From: Streptomyces nigra
Lineage (GTDB): Bacteria > Actinomycetota > Actinomycetes > Streptomycetales > Streptomycetaceae
Assembly: GCF_003074055.1 (NCBI RefSeq)
Contig: NZ_CP029043.1
Location: 6,440,501-6,504,500, forward strand
Reading direction: 5' to 3'
Length of the DNA stretch: 64,000 nucleotides
The notes beneath the pieces are model-generated. The model was given only the letters and a program-made list of their open reading frames with translations, searched no databases and was not told the origin of the DNA. How positions within the stretch are numbered: the stretch's first letter is position 1; each line of letters opens with the position of its first letter. Both the position numbers and the translations under genes were made by a program. Of this stretch, positions 41,496 through 51,304 are shown piece after piece.

Positions 41496-42524
41496 GTGAA
41501 GGCGCTGGTCAAGGAGAAGGCGGAGCCCGGACTCTGGCTCACGGACGTTCCGGAGCCCTCCATCGGGCCCGGCGACGTGCTGATCAAGGTGCTGCGCACC
41601 GGTATCTGCGGCACCGATCTGCACATCCGCTCCTGGGACGGCTGGGCGCAGCAGTCGATCCGCACCCCGCTCGTCGTCGGCCACGAGTTCGTCGGCGAGG
41701 TCGTGGAGACCGGCCGGGACGTCGCCGACATCAAGCCCGGCGACCGGGTCAGCGGCGAGGGCCACCTGGTGTGCGGGAAGTGCCGCAACTGCCTGGCCGG
41801 CCGTCGCCATCTGTGCCGGGCCACCATTGGTCTCGGCGTAGGACGTGACGGCGCCTTCGCGGAGTACGTCGCCCTGCCCGCCGCCAACGTGTGGGTGCAC
41901 CGCGTCCCCGTCGACCTGGACGTCGCCGCGATCTTCGACCCGTTCGGGAACGCCGTCCACACCGCGCTGTCCTTCCCGCTGGTCGGCGAGGACGTCCTCA
42001 TCACCGGCGCCGGCCCCATCGGGCTCATGGCGGCGGCGGTGGCCCGGCACGCCGGCGCCCGCAACGTCGTGATCACCGACGTCAGCGAGGAGCGCCTGGA
42101 GCTGGCCCGCAAGATCGGTGTCAGCCTCGCCCTGAACGTCGCCGGCTCCACGATCGCCGACGGCCAGCGCGCCCTCGGCCTGCGCGAGGGCTTCGACATC
42201 GGCCTGGAGATGTCCGGCAACCCCGTCGCGATGCGCGACATGATCGCCAACATGACGCACGGCGGCCGGATCGCCATGCTCGGCCTGCCCGCCGAGGAGT
42301 TCCCGGTCGACTGGGCCCGCATCGTCACCTCGATGATCACCATCAAGGGCATCTACGGCCGGGAGATGTTCGAGACCTGGTACGCGATGTCGGTGCTGCT
42401 GGAGGGCGGCCTCGACCTCGCCCCCGTGATCACCGGCCGCTACGGCTACCGCGACCACGAGGCGGCGTTCGCCGACGCCGCCAGTGGCCGCGGCGGCAAG
42501 GTCATCCTCGACTGGACCGCGTAA
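41496..42524 (+). CDS. tdh: L-threonine 3-dehydrogenase
   Basis: 342-aa zinc alcohol dehydrogenase that oxidises threonine to 2-amino-3-ketobutyrate. Catalytic zinc ligands are in TGICGTDLHI and GHEFVGEV; the structural-zinc lobe has CGKCRNCLAGRRHLC. Cofactor motif is ITGAGPIGLMAAAVAR. The GTG at 41496 with AGGAG upstream gives the normal length. The frame is open upstream to 41361 but without resemblance. It is followed after 19 bp by kbl. Confidence 0.95.
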   Translation: MKALVKEKAEPGLWLTDVPEPSIGPGDVLIKVLRTGICGTDLHIRSWDGWAQQSIRTPLVVGHEFVGEVVETGRDVADIKPGDRVSGEGHLVCGKCRNCLAGRRHLCRATIGLGVGRDGAFAEYVALPAANVWVHRVPVDLDVAAIFDPFGNAVHTALSFPLVGEDVLITGAGPIGLMAAAVARHAGARNVVITDVSEERLELARKIGVSLALNVAGSTIADGQRALGLREGFDIGLEMSGNPVAMRDMIANMTHGGRIAMLGLPAEEFPVDWARIVTSMITIKGIYGREMFETWYAMSVLLEGGLDLAPVITGRYGYRDHEAAFADAASGRGGKVILDWTA

Positions 42525-42543
42525 CCCCCTAGGAGCCTGTCCC

Positions 42544-43737
42544 ATGTTCGACTCCGTGCGCGACGACCTGCGCGCCACCCTCGACGAGATCCGCGCCGCC
42601 GGCCTGCACAAGCCGGAGCGGGTGATCGACACCCCGCAGTCCGCGACCGTCAACGTCACCGCGGGCGGCCGCCCCGGCGAGGTCCTCAACTTCTGCGCCA
42701 ACAACTACCTCGGCCTCGCCGACCACCCCGACGTGATCGCCGCCGCCCACGAGGCGCTCGACCGCTGGGGCTACGGCATGGGCTCGGTCCGCTTCATCTG
42801 CGGCACCCAGGAGGTGCACAAGCAGCTGGAGGGCAGGCTCTCCGCGTTCCTCGGCCAGGAGGACACGATCCTGTACTCCTCCTGCTTCGACGCCAACGGC
42901 GGTGTCTTCGAGACCCTGCTCGGCCCCGAGGACGCGGTGATCTCCGACGCCCTCAACCACGCCTCCATCATCGACGGCATCCGCCTGTCCAAGGCCCGCC
43001 GCTTCCGCTACGCCAACCGCGACATGGCGGACCTGGAGGCCCAGCTGAAGGACGCCTCCGACGCGCGCCGCCGGCTGATCGTCACCGACGGCGTGTTCTC
43101 CATGGACGGCTATGTGGCGCCGCTGCGCGAGATCTGCGACCTCGCCGACCGCTACGACGCCATGGTCATGGTCGACGACTCGCACGCCGTCGGCTTCGTC
43201 GGCCCCGGCGGCCGGGGCACCCCCGAGCTGCACGGCGTCATGGACCGCGTCGACATCATCACCGGCACCCTCGGCAAGGCCCTCGGCGGCGCGTCCGGCG
43301 GCTATGTGGCCGCCCGCGCCGAGATCGTCGCCCTGCTGCGCCAGCGCTCGCGGCCCTACCTGTTCTCCAACACCCTCGCCCCGGTGATCGCGGCGGCCTC
43401 CCTGAAGGTCCTGGACCTGCTGGAGTCGGCGGACGACCTGCGGGTGCGGCTGCGCGAGAACACGGAACTGTTCCGCCGCCGGATGGGCGAGGAGGGCTTC
43501 GAGATCCTCCCCGGCGACCACGCCATCGCACCCGTGATGATCGGCGACGCCTCCAAGGCAGGCCGGCTGGCGGAGCTGCTGCTGGAGCGCGGCGTCTACG
43601 TGATCGGCTTCTCCTACCCGGTCGTGCCCCAGGGGCAGGCCCGGATCCGCGTCCAGCTGTCCGCCGCGCACTCGACGGACGACGTGAACCGCGCCGTCGA
43701 CGCCTTCGTCTCCGCACGCGCGGAACTGGAGGACTGA
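42544..43737 (+). CDS. kbl: glycine C-acetyltransferase (2-amino-3-ketobutyrate CoA ligase)
   Basis: 397-aa PLP enzyme of the alpha-oxoamine synthase family. It cleaves the Tdh product with CoA to glycine and acetyl-CoA. LNFCANNYLGLADHP is the N-terminal family pattern, VDDSHAVGFVGPGGRG holds the PLP-binding Asp/His, and the PLP lysine is in ITGTLGKALGGASGGY. AGGAG precedes the ATG at 42544. With tdh it forms the two-step threonine-to-glycine route. Confidence 0.96.
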   Translation: MFDSVRDDLRATLDEIRAAGLHKPERVIDTPQSATVNVTAGGRPGEVLNFCANNYLGLADHPDVIAAAHEALDRWGYGMGSVRFICGTQEVHKQLEGRLSAFLGQEDTILYSSCFDANGGVFETLLGPEDAVISDALNHASIIDGIRLSKARRFRYANRDMADLEAQLKDASDARRRLIVTDGVFSMDGYVAPLREICDLADRYDAMVMVDDSHAVGFVGPGGRGTPELHGVMDRVDIITGTLGKALGGASGGYVAARAEIVALLRQRSRPYLFSNTLAPVIAAASLKVLDLLESADDLRVRLRENTELFRRRMGEEGFEILPGDHAIAPVMIGDASKAGRLAELLLERGVYVIGFSYPVVPQGQARIRVQLSAAHSTDDVNRAVDAFVSARAELED

Positions 43738-43808
43738 CGCCGGACTGCCGGTGCGCGCCGGAAGACCGGCGTCCGGCGCGCGTCCGACATCTTGCGATAA
43801 TCGATCCC

Positions 43809-44708
43809 ATGATCGAAGCGCGGCGGCTCCACATCCTCCGTGCGGTGGCCGACCACCGCACCGTGACGGCGGCGGCCGCCGCGCTCTATCTCACCCCCTC
43901 GGCGGTGTCCCAGCAGCTCACGGCCTTGGAGCAGGAGACAGGGCACCGCCTGGTGGAGCGCGGCGCCAAAGGCGTGCGGCTGACCCCGGCCGGGGAGATC
44001 CTGCTCAGCCACACCAACGCCGTCCTCGCCCAACTGGAGCGGGCCGAGGCGGAGCTCGCCGCCTACAGCTCCGGCGCGGCCGGCACGGTCACCGTCGCCT
44101 CCTTCGCCACCGGCATCGCCCTGGTCGTCGCCCCGGCGGTGGCCCACCTCGCCCGCACGTCCCCCGGCATCCGCCTGCGGGTCCTGGACGCCGAGGGCGA
44201 CGCCAGCCTGCCGATGCTGCTGGACCGGCAGATCGACGTGGCCGTCGCCGTCGAGTACCGCGGGGCGCCCGCCGACGACCCCCGGCTCGCCCATGTTCCG
44301 CTGTACGCGGAGCCCTTCGACGCGGTCGTCCCGGTCGCCCACCGGCTGGCCGGCGCCGACGTCGTTCCGCTCGCCGAGCTCGCCAAGGACACCTGGATCG
44401 GCCCCTACCCCGGCAACCCGTGCCACGACGTGGTCGTGCTGGCCTGTGAGAGCGCCGGGTTCCAGCCCCGCCTCGACCACTCCTCCGACGACTTCCGCGC
44501 GGTCGTCGCCCTCGCCTCGGCCGACGCCGGAGTGGCGCTCGTCCCGCGCTCGGCACTGCGCGGCATGGACCTCACCGGGGTCGTCGTCCGCCCCGTGGAC
44601 GGCGTCGCGCCCACCCGCCGGGTCTTCGCGGCCGTACGGCGCGGCGCGGAGGAGCACCCTCTGATCAGCCCGGTCCTCGACGCGCTCGGCGCGGCCGCCC
44701 GGGAGTGA
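43809..44708 (+). CDS. LysR-family transcriptional regulator
   Basis: 299-aa regulator with an N-terminal HTH (RRLHILRAVADHRTVTAAAAALYLTPSAVSQQLTALEQETGHRLVERG, described over residues 4-50) and a LysR effector domain. It follows kbl by 71 bp on the same strand, so threonine catabolism is a plausible but unproven target. Confidence 0.9.
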   Translation: MIEARRLHILRAVADHRTVTAAAAALYLTPSAVSQQLTALEQETGHRLVERGAKGVRLTPAGEILLSHTNAVLAQLERAEAELAAYSSGAAGTVTVASFATGIALVVAPAVAHLARTSPGIRLRVLDAEGDASLPMLLDRQIDVAVAVEYRGAPADDPRLAHVPLYAEPFDAVVPVAHRLAGADVVPLAELAKDTWIGPYPGNPCHDVVVLACESAGFQPRLDHSSDDFRAVVALASADAGVALVPRSALRGMDLTGVVVRPVDGVAPTRRVFAAVRRGAEEHPLISPVLDALGAAARE

Positions 44709-44754
44709 GCCCGCCGTAACACGGCCGTCTCATCCCCGGGATATCGTCCCGCAC

Positions 44755-45333
44755 ATGAGAGAGACGACCGAAGACGCGGTCGGTACCCGGCTGGCCGCGC
44801 GGCTCGCCGAACTGCGGGCCGAACACGGCTGGTCCCTGGAGGAGTTGGCGGCCCGCAGCGGAGTCAGCCGCTCCACCCTGTCCCGGGCCGAGCGCGGCGA
44901 GACCAGCCCCACCGCGACCCAGCTCAACCGGCTGTGCCAGGTGTACGGCCGCACCATGTCCCGCCTGCTCGGCGAGGTCGAGTTCGAGTCGGCCCCGGCC
45001 CCGGTGGTGCGGGTGGCCGACCAGCATGTGTGGCGCGACCACACCTCGAGCTTCGTACGCCGGTCGGTGTCGCCGCCGCACACGGGGTTGCGGGCGGAAC
45101 TGGTGGAGGGACGGCTCGGCCCGGGCGCCGACATCGCCTACGACCGGCCGCCCGTACCGGGCCTGGAGCAGCATCTGTGGGTGCTGGACGGCGTTCTGGA
45201 GGTGACGGTGCAGGAGAGCGAATACCGGCTGGAGGCGGGGGACTGCCTGCGGACCCGGGTGTGGGGGCCCACGCGCTTCCGGTGCCCCGGCCCCGGCGAG
45301 GTCCGCTATCTGCTGGCGGTGGTGCTGCCGTGA
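44755..45333 (+). CDS. XRE-family regulator with cupin domain
   Basis: 192-aa regulator: HTH ARLAELRAEHGWSLEELAARSGVSRSTLSRAERGETSPTATQLNRL in residues about 12-60, then a cupin domain with LEQHLWVLDGVLEVTVQ and LEAGDCLRTRVWGPTRF. Its GTGA overlap with a GNAT acetyltransferase gene suggests that the pair responds to, and modifies, the same small molecule. Confidence 0.9.
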   Translation: MRETTEDAVGTRLAARLAELRAEHGWSLEELAARSGVSRSTLSRAERGETSPTATQLNRLCQVYGRTMSRLLGEVEFESAPAPVVRVADQHVWRDHTSSFVRRSVSPPHTGLRAELVEGRLGPGADIAYDRPPVPGLEQHLWVLDGVLEVTVQESEYRLEAGDCLRTRVWGPTRFRCPGPGEVRYLLAVVLP

Positions 45334-45863
45334 TCGTGACCCGCCTGGACGCCGACCGGCTGCGCGAGTGCGCCGGGGACCTGGCTGCCCTGCTGATGGA
45401 CACCGTGGCGGGCGGAGCCTCGGTCGGCTTCCTCTCCTCACTCGACCTCGCGGCGGCCCGGACCTGGTGGACGGGCCGGGCGGACGCCGTGGCCGCCGGA
45501 GACCTGGCCGTCTGGGTGGCCCGCGACGGCGAGCGGGTCGTCGGAACCATCGGCCTCGCCTTCGCCGACAAGCCCAACAGCCGGCACCGGGCCGAAGTGG
45601 TCAAGCTGATGGTGCACGGCCGGGCCCGCGGCCGGGGTCTGGGCCGCACCCTGCTGACGACCGCGGAGACGGCCGCCGCCGACGCCGGGATCACCCTGCT
45701 CCACCTGGACACCGAGACCGGCAGCCCCGCCGAGCGCCTCTACGGTTCGGCGGGCTGGACCCGCGCAGGCGTCATCCCCGACTACGCGACGACCCCGTAC
45801 GGAGAGCCACGGCCGACGACCCTCTACTACAAGCGACTGGGCGTACCCGCTCCCACCAGCTGA
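45330..45863 (+). CDS. GNAT-family N-acetyltransferase
   Basis: 177-aa enzyme. The acetyl-CoA binding loop is KLMVHGRARGRGLGRTLLTTAE, with LHLDTETGSPAERLYGSAGWTRAG as the C-terminal motif. It would acetylate an amine, amino acid or antibiotic of unknown identity. GTG at 45330 overlaps the regulator's stop. Confidence 0.9.
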   Translation: MIVTRLDADRLRECAGDLAALLMDTVAGGASVGFLSSLDLAAARTWWTGRADAVAAGDLAVWVARDGERVVGTIGLAFADKPNSRHRAEVVKLMVHGRARGRGLGRTLLTTAETAAADAGITLLHLDTETGSPAERLYGSAGWTRAGVIPDYATTPYGEPRPTTLYYKRLGVPAPTS

Positions 45864-45893
45864 GTGTCAGTGGCAGCCGCTACGGTTCCGGCT

Positions 45894-46253
45894 ATGCCGG
45901 ACGCCGAAGACGTACGCCGTATCGCCCTGTCCCTGCCGGACACGACGGAGAAGATCGCCTGGAGCATGCCCACGTTCCGGGTCGCGGGCAAGATGTTCGC
46001 CACGCTGCCCGAGGACGAGACGTCCCTCGCCGTGCGCTGCCCCAAGGAGGAGCGCGACGAACTGGTCCTGGCCGAACCGGACAAGTTCTGGATCGCCGAC
46101 CACGAGGCCCAGTTCGCATGGGTACGGGCCCGTATCGCAGCCCTCGACGACGAGGACGAACTGCGCGCCATCCTCGCCGACTCCTGGCGCCAGGCCGCCC
46201 CGACGCGTCTCCTGGACGCCCACCCGGAGCTGGGACTGCCGCAGGGGGAATGA
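45894..46253 (+). CDS. MmcQ/YjbR family DNA-binding-fold protein
   Basis: 119-aa cytoplasmic protein with the family pattern DAEDVRRIALSLPDTTEKIAW, KMFATLPEDETSLAVRCPKEE and FWIADHEAQFAWVRARIAALD. The fold is related to transposase-type DNA-binding domains, but no function is established. ATG at 45894 matches the family's start; GTG at 45864 is in frame. Confidence 0.87.
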   Translation: MPDAEDVRRIALSLPDTTEKIAWSMPTFRVAGKMFATLPEDETSLAVRCPKEERDELVLAEPDKFWIADHEAQFAWVRARIAALDDEDELRAILADSWRQAAPTRLLDAHPELGLPQGE

Positions 46254-46334
46254 GATCGCCCTGCCGCGTCGCCGGTCCCGCGTGCGATCATCCGGAGAGG
46301 GGACGGGGAAGCGGTTCGGGGAGGGATCGAGGGG

Positions 46335-47666
46335 ATGCGCGGGACGCCGCAGCGGACACCGCCGGGCGGGGCACAGGGCGGGACGCGGACTCCGTCACCG
46401 GGGGCGAGGAAGGAGCCGGGCGGAGGTCGGCAGCGGCCGGTCTGGTCCCGTGACTTCGCACTGTTCTTCGGCGCCCGGGCCGTGGCGCAGCTCGGCGACA
46501 CCATGCTGCCCGTGGCCCTCGCGGCCGGGCTGCTCCAGCACGGACACGGAGCCGGTGCCGTCGGTGCCGCCCTGGCCTCGACGTCCGCCGCCTTCGCCGG
46601 GCTGATCGTCTTCGGCGGGGTCATCGCCGACCGCTTCGACACCCGCCGGCTGATGATCGGCGCCGACCTGGTCCGCGTCTGCACCCAGTCCCTGGCCGCC
46701 GCGCTGTTCTTCTCCGGGCACGTCGTGCTCTGGCAGATCTGCGTGATCGGCTTCGTCAACGGTGTGGCGGGCGCGGTGTTCCAGCCCGGCGTCGCCGGCA
46801 CCGTGCCCCGTCTCGCCACCGACGTCCAGGGCGCGAACGGCGCCATACGCATCGCCGAGGCCGTGGCCCAGTTGGCCGGCCCGGCCCTCGCGGGCGTACT
46901 GGTCGGATTCGCCTCGCCCGGCGGGGTGTTCGCGGCCCACGCCACCACCTACACGGTGAGCGCCGTCTGCCTCCTGCTGCTGCGACTGCCCCCGCGGGTC
47001 CGGAGGGGCGCCGCCCGGGCCCTGAAGGGCGGCCGCGCCTTCCGGGCCGATCTGGTCGAGGGCTGGCGCGAGTTCCGGTCCCGTACCTGGCTCTGGGGCG
47101 TCATCGCCGTGTGGTGCCTCTACATGATCACCGTATGGGGCCCGACGACCCCGCTGGTGGCCGCCGAGATCGTCCAGGACCACGGGGCCCGCTCGTACGG
47201 CCTGGTCAACTCCGCGCTCGGCGCGGGCACCGTCGTCGGCGGTCTCCTCGCCCTGCGGCTGCGTCCCCGCCGCATGCTGCGCGCCGGCGCGTTCGGGGTC
47301 TTCGCGTTCGCGGCCTTCCCGGTGACGGTCGGCGCGGGGCTGTCCGTCGCCGCCATGGCGGCCGGAGCGGCCGTGGCCGGCGTGGGCATGGCGTTCTGGA
47401 GCGTGATGTGGGCGACGAGCGTGCAGACGCAGGTCCCTGCGGACGTCCTGAACCGCATCCACGCGTACGACGTTGCGGGCTCCCTGGCGATGATGCCGGT
47501 CGGGCAGTCCCTGGCGGGTCCGGCCGCCGGGGTGTTCGGGCCGGACCACGTGCTGCTGGCGGCGGGCGGCATGAGCTTCGTCGTAGCCGCCTCGCTGCTC
47601 TGCGTACCCGCGATCCGCGGTCTGGTCCGGGCCGACGCCCCCGGGGAGCCGGGCCCGCGGCCGTAA
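46335..47666 (+). CDS. MFS transporter (DHA3-like efflux)
   Basis: 443-aa protein with about 12 hydrophobic segments after a basic 35-residue N-terminus. RAVAQLGDTMLPVALAAGLLQ and GGVIADRFDTRRLMIGADLVR (loop 2-3) are typical of the MFS_3/enterobactin exporter-like group. It may export a toxic compound. It lies just upstream of tRNA-Pro. Confidence 0.88.
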   Translation: MRGTPQRTPPGGAQGGTRTPSPGARKEPGGGRQRPVWSRDFALFFGARAVAQLGDTMLPVALAAGLLQHGHGAGAVGAALASTSAAFAGLIVFGGVIADRFDTRRLMIGADLVRVCTQSLAAALFFSGHVVLWQICVIGFVNGVAGAVFQPGVAGTVPRLATDVQGANGAIRIAEAVAQLAGPALAGVLVGFASPGGVFAAHATTYTVSAVCLLLLRLPPRVRRGAARALKGGRAFRADLVEGWREFRSRTWLWGVIAVWCLYMITVWGPTTPLVAAEIVQDHGARSYGLVNSALGAGTVVGGLLALRLRPRRMLRAGAFGVFAFAAFPVTVGAGLSVAAMAAGAAVAGVGMAFWSVMWATSVQTQVPADVLNRIHAYDVAGSLAMMPVGQSLAGPAAGVFGPDHVLLAAGGMSFVVAASLLCVPAIRGLVRADAPGEPGPRP

Positions 47667-47747
47667 ACGGGTGCGCGACCACCGACCCGAGTGCGGTAGA
47701 GTTTCCCTGCACGTTCGGCCAGGGGAAACCCCAGGTCAGCGGGGCAC

Positions 47748-47821
<74 letters not shown>

Positions 47822-47829
47822 CGGTGCGA

Positions 47830-47865
47830 AAGGGCTTCCGCGGGTTCACACCCACGGAAGCCCTT
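47830..47865 (+). terminator. terminator after tRNA-Pro
   Basis: An 11-bp stem (AAGGGCTTCCG / CGGAAGCCCTT) with an inner GGG/CCC pair, 9 nt after the tRNA and followed by a pyrimidine-rich stretch. It may also end the chitinase transcript on the other strand. Confidence 0.85.
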
Positions 47866-47885
47866 CTCTGTGTTGCGGCGCGTGC

Positions 47886-49007
47886 TCAGCAGTAGAGGTT
47901 GCCGCCGGGGGTGACGCCGAGGATCTGGGTGAAGCGCTGGTAGGCGTCGACGCGGCTCTGGACCTGGGCGGGGTTCTTGCCGTCGCATTCCAGGCTGCCG
48001 TTGATGGAGCGGATGGTCTGGCCGAAGCCGGCCTGGTTGACCATGGCGTTGTGGGGGGTCATGGAGCCGGGGCCGGTCTGGGTGTTCCAGTACCACAGGC
48101 CGGTCTTCCAGGCGACGGCCGCCTCGTTCTGCACCCGCCAGGGGTTGTTGAGCAGGTCGATGCCGAGGGCGTCGCCGGCCGCCTTGTAGTTGAAGTTCCA
48201 GGACAGCTGGATCGGGCCGCGTCCGTAGTACGCGGCCTGGCCCGCCGGGCAGCCGTACGGCTGACCCCAGTCGCAGTAGTGCGGGTAGTTGGCGGTGTTC
48301 TGCTCGACGATGTGGACGAGGCCGCCGGTCTCGTGGTTGACGTTGGCGAGGAAGGCGGCCGCCTCCTGCTTCTTGACCGTGTCGCTGCCCGAGTTCGCGA
48401 AGCCGGGGTAGGCGCTGAGCGCCGCGACCAGGCCGCTGTAGGTGTAGAAGGAGTTCCGGCCCGGGAACATCTGGTTGAACTGGGCCTCGCTCACCACGAA
48501 TCCGGACGGGTTGCCGCCTCCGCCGCCGCTCGCCGGGGCGTTCCACTTCTGGTTGGCCGCGCCCGTGCAGGTCCAGATCTGCAGCGGGGTGCCGTTGGCG
48601 CTGTTGTTGCCCCGGACGTCCAGGCACTTGTCCGCCGCCGGGTTCACGATGTCGCGGGCACCGGAGACCACCCACTGCTGGTTGGAGCCGCCCGTGCAGT
48701 CCCACAGGTGGACGGCGGCACCGTCCGCGGTGCTGCGGTCGGAGACGTCCAGACACTTGCCGAGCGCGCGCAGGGTGCCGTCACCGGAGTTGGACCAGAT
48801 CTGGGCGTTGGTCCCGTTGCAGTCGTAGAGCTGGACGGGCGTGCCGTTGGCGCTGTTGGCGCCGGCCACGTCGACGCACTTCCCGGCGAGGCCGGTGATC
48901 GAGCCCGCGGCGGCCCGGGCTTCGGGCGCCGCGGTGAGCAGGGCGGCCAGCACGGCGGCGAGCACCGTGAGGACGGCGAGACGGGGTCTGTGCACGGAAG
49001 AGGACAT
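47886..49007 (-). CDS. secreted GH19 chitinase with ricin-type (CBM13) lectin domain
   Basis: 373-aa exported enzyme. A signal peptide (LAVLTVLAAVLAALLTAAPEARA) is followed by one ricin-B beta-trefoil domain of about 125 residues with three QxW repeats (AQIWSNS, QQWVVSG, QKWNAP), a Gly linker, and the GH19 catalytic domain: FLANVNHETGG holds the catalytic Glu, YYGRGPIQLSWNFNYKAAG the second-site region. It hydrolyses chitin by inversion. ATG at 49007 has GAGGAG 10 nt upstream. It lies 80 bp downstream of a second ricin-lectin protein. Confidence 0.95.
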   Translation of the reverse strand: MSSSVHRPRLAVLTVLAAVLAALLTAAPEARAAAGSITGLAGKCVDVAGANSANGTPVQLYDCNGTNAQIWSNSGDGTLRALGKCLDVSDRSTADGAAVHLWDCTGGSNQQWVVSGARDIVNPAADKCLDVRGNNSANGTPLQIWTCTGAANQKWNAPASGGGGGNPSGFVVSEAQFNQMFPGRNSFYTYSGLVAALSAYPGFANSGSDTVKKQEAAAFLANVNHETGGLVHIVEQNTANYPHYCDWGQPYGCPAGQAAYYGRGPIQLSWNFNYKAAGDALGIDLLNNPWRVQNEAAVAWKTGLWYWNTQTGPGSMTPHNAMVNQAGFGQTIRSINGSLECDGKNPAQVQSRVDAYQRFTQILGVTPGGNLYC

Positions 49008-49041
49008 GGGTGAGCACACTCCTCGGGTGTCGGGGGGTGGA

Positions 49042-49071
49042 CCGGCCGCCCTTCGGACGAGGGGCGGCCGG
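49042..49071 (-). terminator. hairpin between the two secreted-protein genes
   Basis: Perfect 10-bp stem CCGGCCGCCC/GGGCGGCCGG with a 10-nt loop in the 80-bp gap. It may partially terminate the upstream gene's transcript, so the chitinase may be expressed at another level. Confidence 0.6.
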
Positions 49072-49087
49072 AGTCTCGAAACACGCC

Positions 49088-51304
49088 TTACGGGTAGCTG
49101 GGCAGATTCGCCACGTTCGTCGTGGAGTTGGACGGGCCGCCCGTGTTGTTGACGACATGCCGGATGGTGCCGGTGCCGCCGAGGGAGACCGTCACCATGC
49201 TGGTGAAGCGCACCCCCGTCCGGTTCGGCGCCTCGATGGCCCGCTCGGCGGTCACGCTCGGGTTGACGTTGAAGAAGCAGTAACTGCCGAGGCCCCACGC
49301 CTGGTGGCTGGTGACGGAGTCGGCGACCTTGTAGGCGGCGTAGCCCTGGGTCGAACCGTTCATCCAGGCCGCCTGGTTGGGCGGGTCGTACGGCATCTCG
49401 TTCTGGTAGAAGTACGTCCGGCCGCCGTTGCCGTTCCAGATGGTCTGGTGCTTCTGGTAGTGCTCGACGAACAGGCCGTACGCCGTGACGTCGTCGCCGT
49501 TGACGATCAGGCCCGTGTCACCGGTGTTGCTGTTCCAGCCGATGCCGTTGCCGTGGTCGCCGCGCCAGATCCACATGTGGTCGCCGATGACGTCGTCGCT
49601 GTTGATGACCAGGCTGGTGGTCGCCTTGCCGACGGCGGCGCCGCCGACCCGGAAGTACACGTCGTGCAGCGAGGTCGGGTCGGCGTCGTGCGACGCGGAG
49701 GAGTTCGCGGGGCCGACCTCCATGAGGGTGGGGGAGTTGGTGGTGCCCGCGTCGAAGAGGATGCCCGCGACCTTCACGCCGTCGACGTCGGCGACCTTCA
49801 TCGCGGTGACGCCGTTGTCCGGGACGAAGGTGGCGAGACCCAGGCCGAGGACGACCGTGCCGGGCCGGTTCACCTGGAGCGTCTGGTCCAGGTGGTAGAC
49901 GCCCGGCGTGACGAGCAGGTTCCTGCCCGCGGCCAGCGCCGCGTTGATGGAGGAGGCGCTGGCGCCCGGCTTGACGATGTGGAAGGTGTCCAGCGACAGC
50001 GAGGTGCCGGACGGCGCACCGTTCGCCCAGCTCACACCGGAGGAGTTGGACCGGACCGACGGCACGAACACCTTGTAGGCGTTGTCGCCGTCGACGTACA
50101 GGAAGGGCTTCTCGCGGGTCACCGGGGACTGCGCGACCGTGGTGTACGGGGGCCTGGGGAACGTGGTGTTCGGTACGCCCTGGCTGCCGACGAAGACCAT
50201 GTTCCAGTTGGAGCCGGTCCAGCTGCCCAGCTGGGAGTTGCGGGTCAGCCACTGCTGCTGGCTGCCGGAGTCGACCTGCCCGTCGACCTTGGTGTCGGCG
50301 AACAGGCCGCCGCTGGCCCAGCCGCCGTCGTCCAGCGCCAGGTCGCCGCGCAGATGCATCCGGCGGTACGGGGCCGCCTGCGAGACCGCCCAGCGGTCAC
50401 GGCCGCCGGCCGGGTTGACGGACAGGTTCTCGGCGCCGCGCCAGAAGTTCTGGGTGGCGTTCTGCGGCGGGAACCAGTCGGCCTCGACATGCACCGCGCC
50501 GTTGACGTTGACGGCGTCCGGGCTGAGGCCCAGACCGGCGACCTGGGTGTAGAAGCCGACGTTGACGTCGGCGTCGTAGGAGCCCGGCTTGAACAGCACC
50601 GCGTGCCGCTGGGTGCCGAACTGGTTGGTCTCCTGCTGCTGGAAGATCGAGTTCAGCTTGCTCTGGATGGCGGACGCGGACATCGACGGGTCGAACACGG
50701 CGACGTTCGGACCGAGGTCCGGGGCCGCCGTCGACTGGTTCACCGGCACCACCTGGAAGCGCTGGGCGGCGCTGCCGTTGCACGTGTACTGCACGAACTG
50801 CACGCTGTCGGCGAGGGATGCGCCGGGGTCGTCCAGGCACTTGCCGCTGTGCCGGTTGACGAACCGGTAGGCACCGCCGCCCAGTTCGACCGGCAGCCAC
50901 TGCTGGTTGGCGCCGCCCCCGTAGGCCCACAGATGCACCGGCGCGCCGTCGGCGGTGGAGACGTCGGCGACGTCCACGACCTGTGCGGTGTTGTTGCGGT
51001 TGTTGATGCGGACGTAGCCGTCGCTGGTGGTCGTGAAACTCCACTGCTGGGCCGTGGTGTTGTTGCAGGCGTACTGCTGCACGACGGTGCCGTTGGTGGT
51101 GGCGGCCGCCCGGGCGTCCAGGCACCGGCCGCTCGCGGCGTTCATCACGGTGGCGAACTGGGTGGGCAGCGCGGCGGCGGCGCCGGCCGCCGCGCTCGCG
51201 GGCGCGGGCGCCGAACCGAGCAGCGAGGCGGCGGCCACGGTGACGAGCGTGGCCGCGCCGGATCTGCGCAGGCGCCGCAGGGCGCGGGGCATCAAGGTGT
51301 GCAC
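49088..51304 (-). CDS. secreted ricin-lectin beta-helix protein, probable polysaccharide hydrolase
   Basis: 738-aa exported protein. After a signal peptide (about residues 1-39) a CBM13 trefoil with QQWSF, QQWLP and AQRFQV repeats covers about 45-190. The remainder is a right-handed beta-helix of the pectate-lyase-3/GH55-like type (HAVLFKPGSYDADVNVGFYTQVAGLG, LLVTPGVYHLDQTLQVNRPGTVVLGLG, GDHMWIWRGDHGNGIGW). In databases such proteins carry unhelpful names. By fold and the neighbouring chitinase it most likely acts on a beta-glucan or similar wall polymer, but I cannot identify catalytic residues. Confidence 0.78.
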   Translation of the reverse strand: MHTLMPRALRRLRRSGAATLVTVAAASLLGSAPAPASAAAGAAAALPTQFATVMNAASGRCLDARAAATTNGTVVQQYACNNTTAQQWSFTTTSDGYVRINNRNNTAQVVDVADVSTADGAPVHLWAYGGGANQQWLPVELGGGAYRFVNRHSGKCLDDPGASLADSVQFVQYTCNGSAAQRFQVVPVNQSTAAPDLGPNVAVFDPSMSASAIQSKLNSIFQQQETNQFGTQRHAVLFKPGSYDADVNVGFYTQVAGLGLSPDAVNVNGAVHVEADWFPPQNATQNFWRGAENLSVNPAGGRDRWAVSQAAPYRRMHLRGDLALDDGGWASGGLFADTKVDGQVDSGSQQQWLTRNSQLGSWTGSNWNMVFVGSQGVPNTTFPRPPYTTVAQSPVTREKPFLYVDGDNAYKVFVPSVRSNSSGVSWANGAPSGTSLSLDTFHIVKPGASASSINAALAAGRNLLVTPGVYHLDQTLQVNRPGTVVLGLGLATFVPDNGVTAMKVADVDGVKVAGILFDAGTTNSPTLMEVGPANSSASHDADPTSLHDVYFRVGGAAVGKATTSLVINSDDVIGDHMWIWRGDHGNGIGWNSNTGDTGLIVNGDDVTAYGLFVEHYQKHQTIWNGNGGRTYFYQNEMPYDPPNQAAWMNGSTQGYAAYKVADSVTSHQAWGLGSYCFFNVNPSVTAERAIEAPNRTGVRFTSMVTVSLGGTGTIRHVVNNTGGPSNSTTNVANLPSYP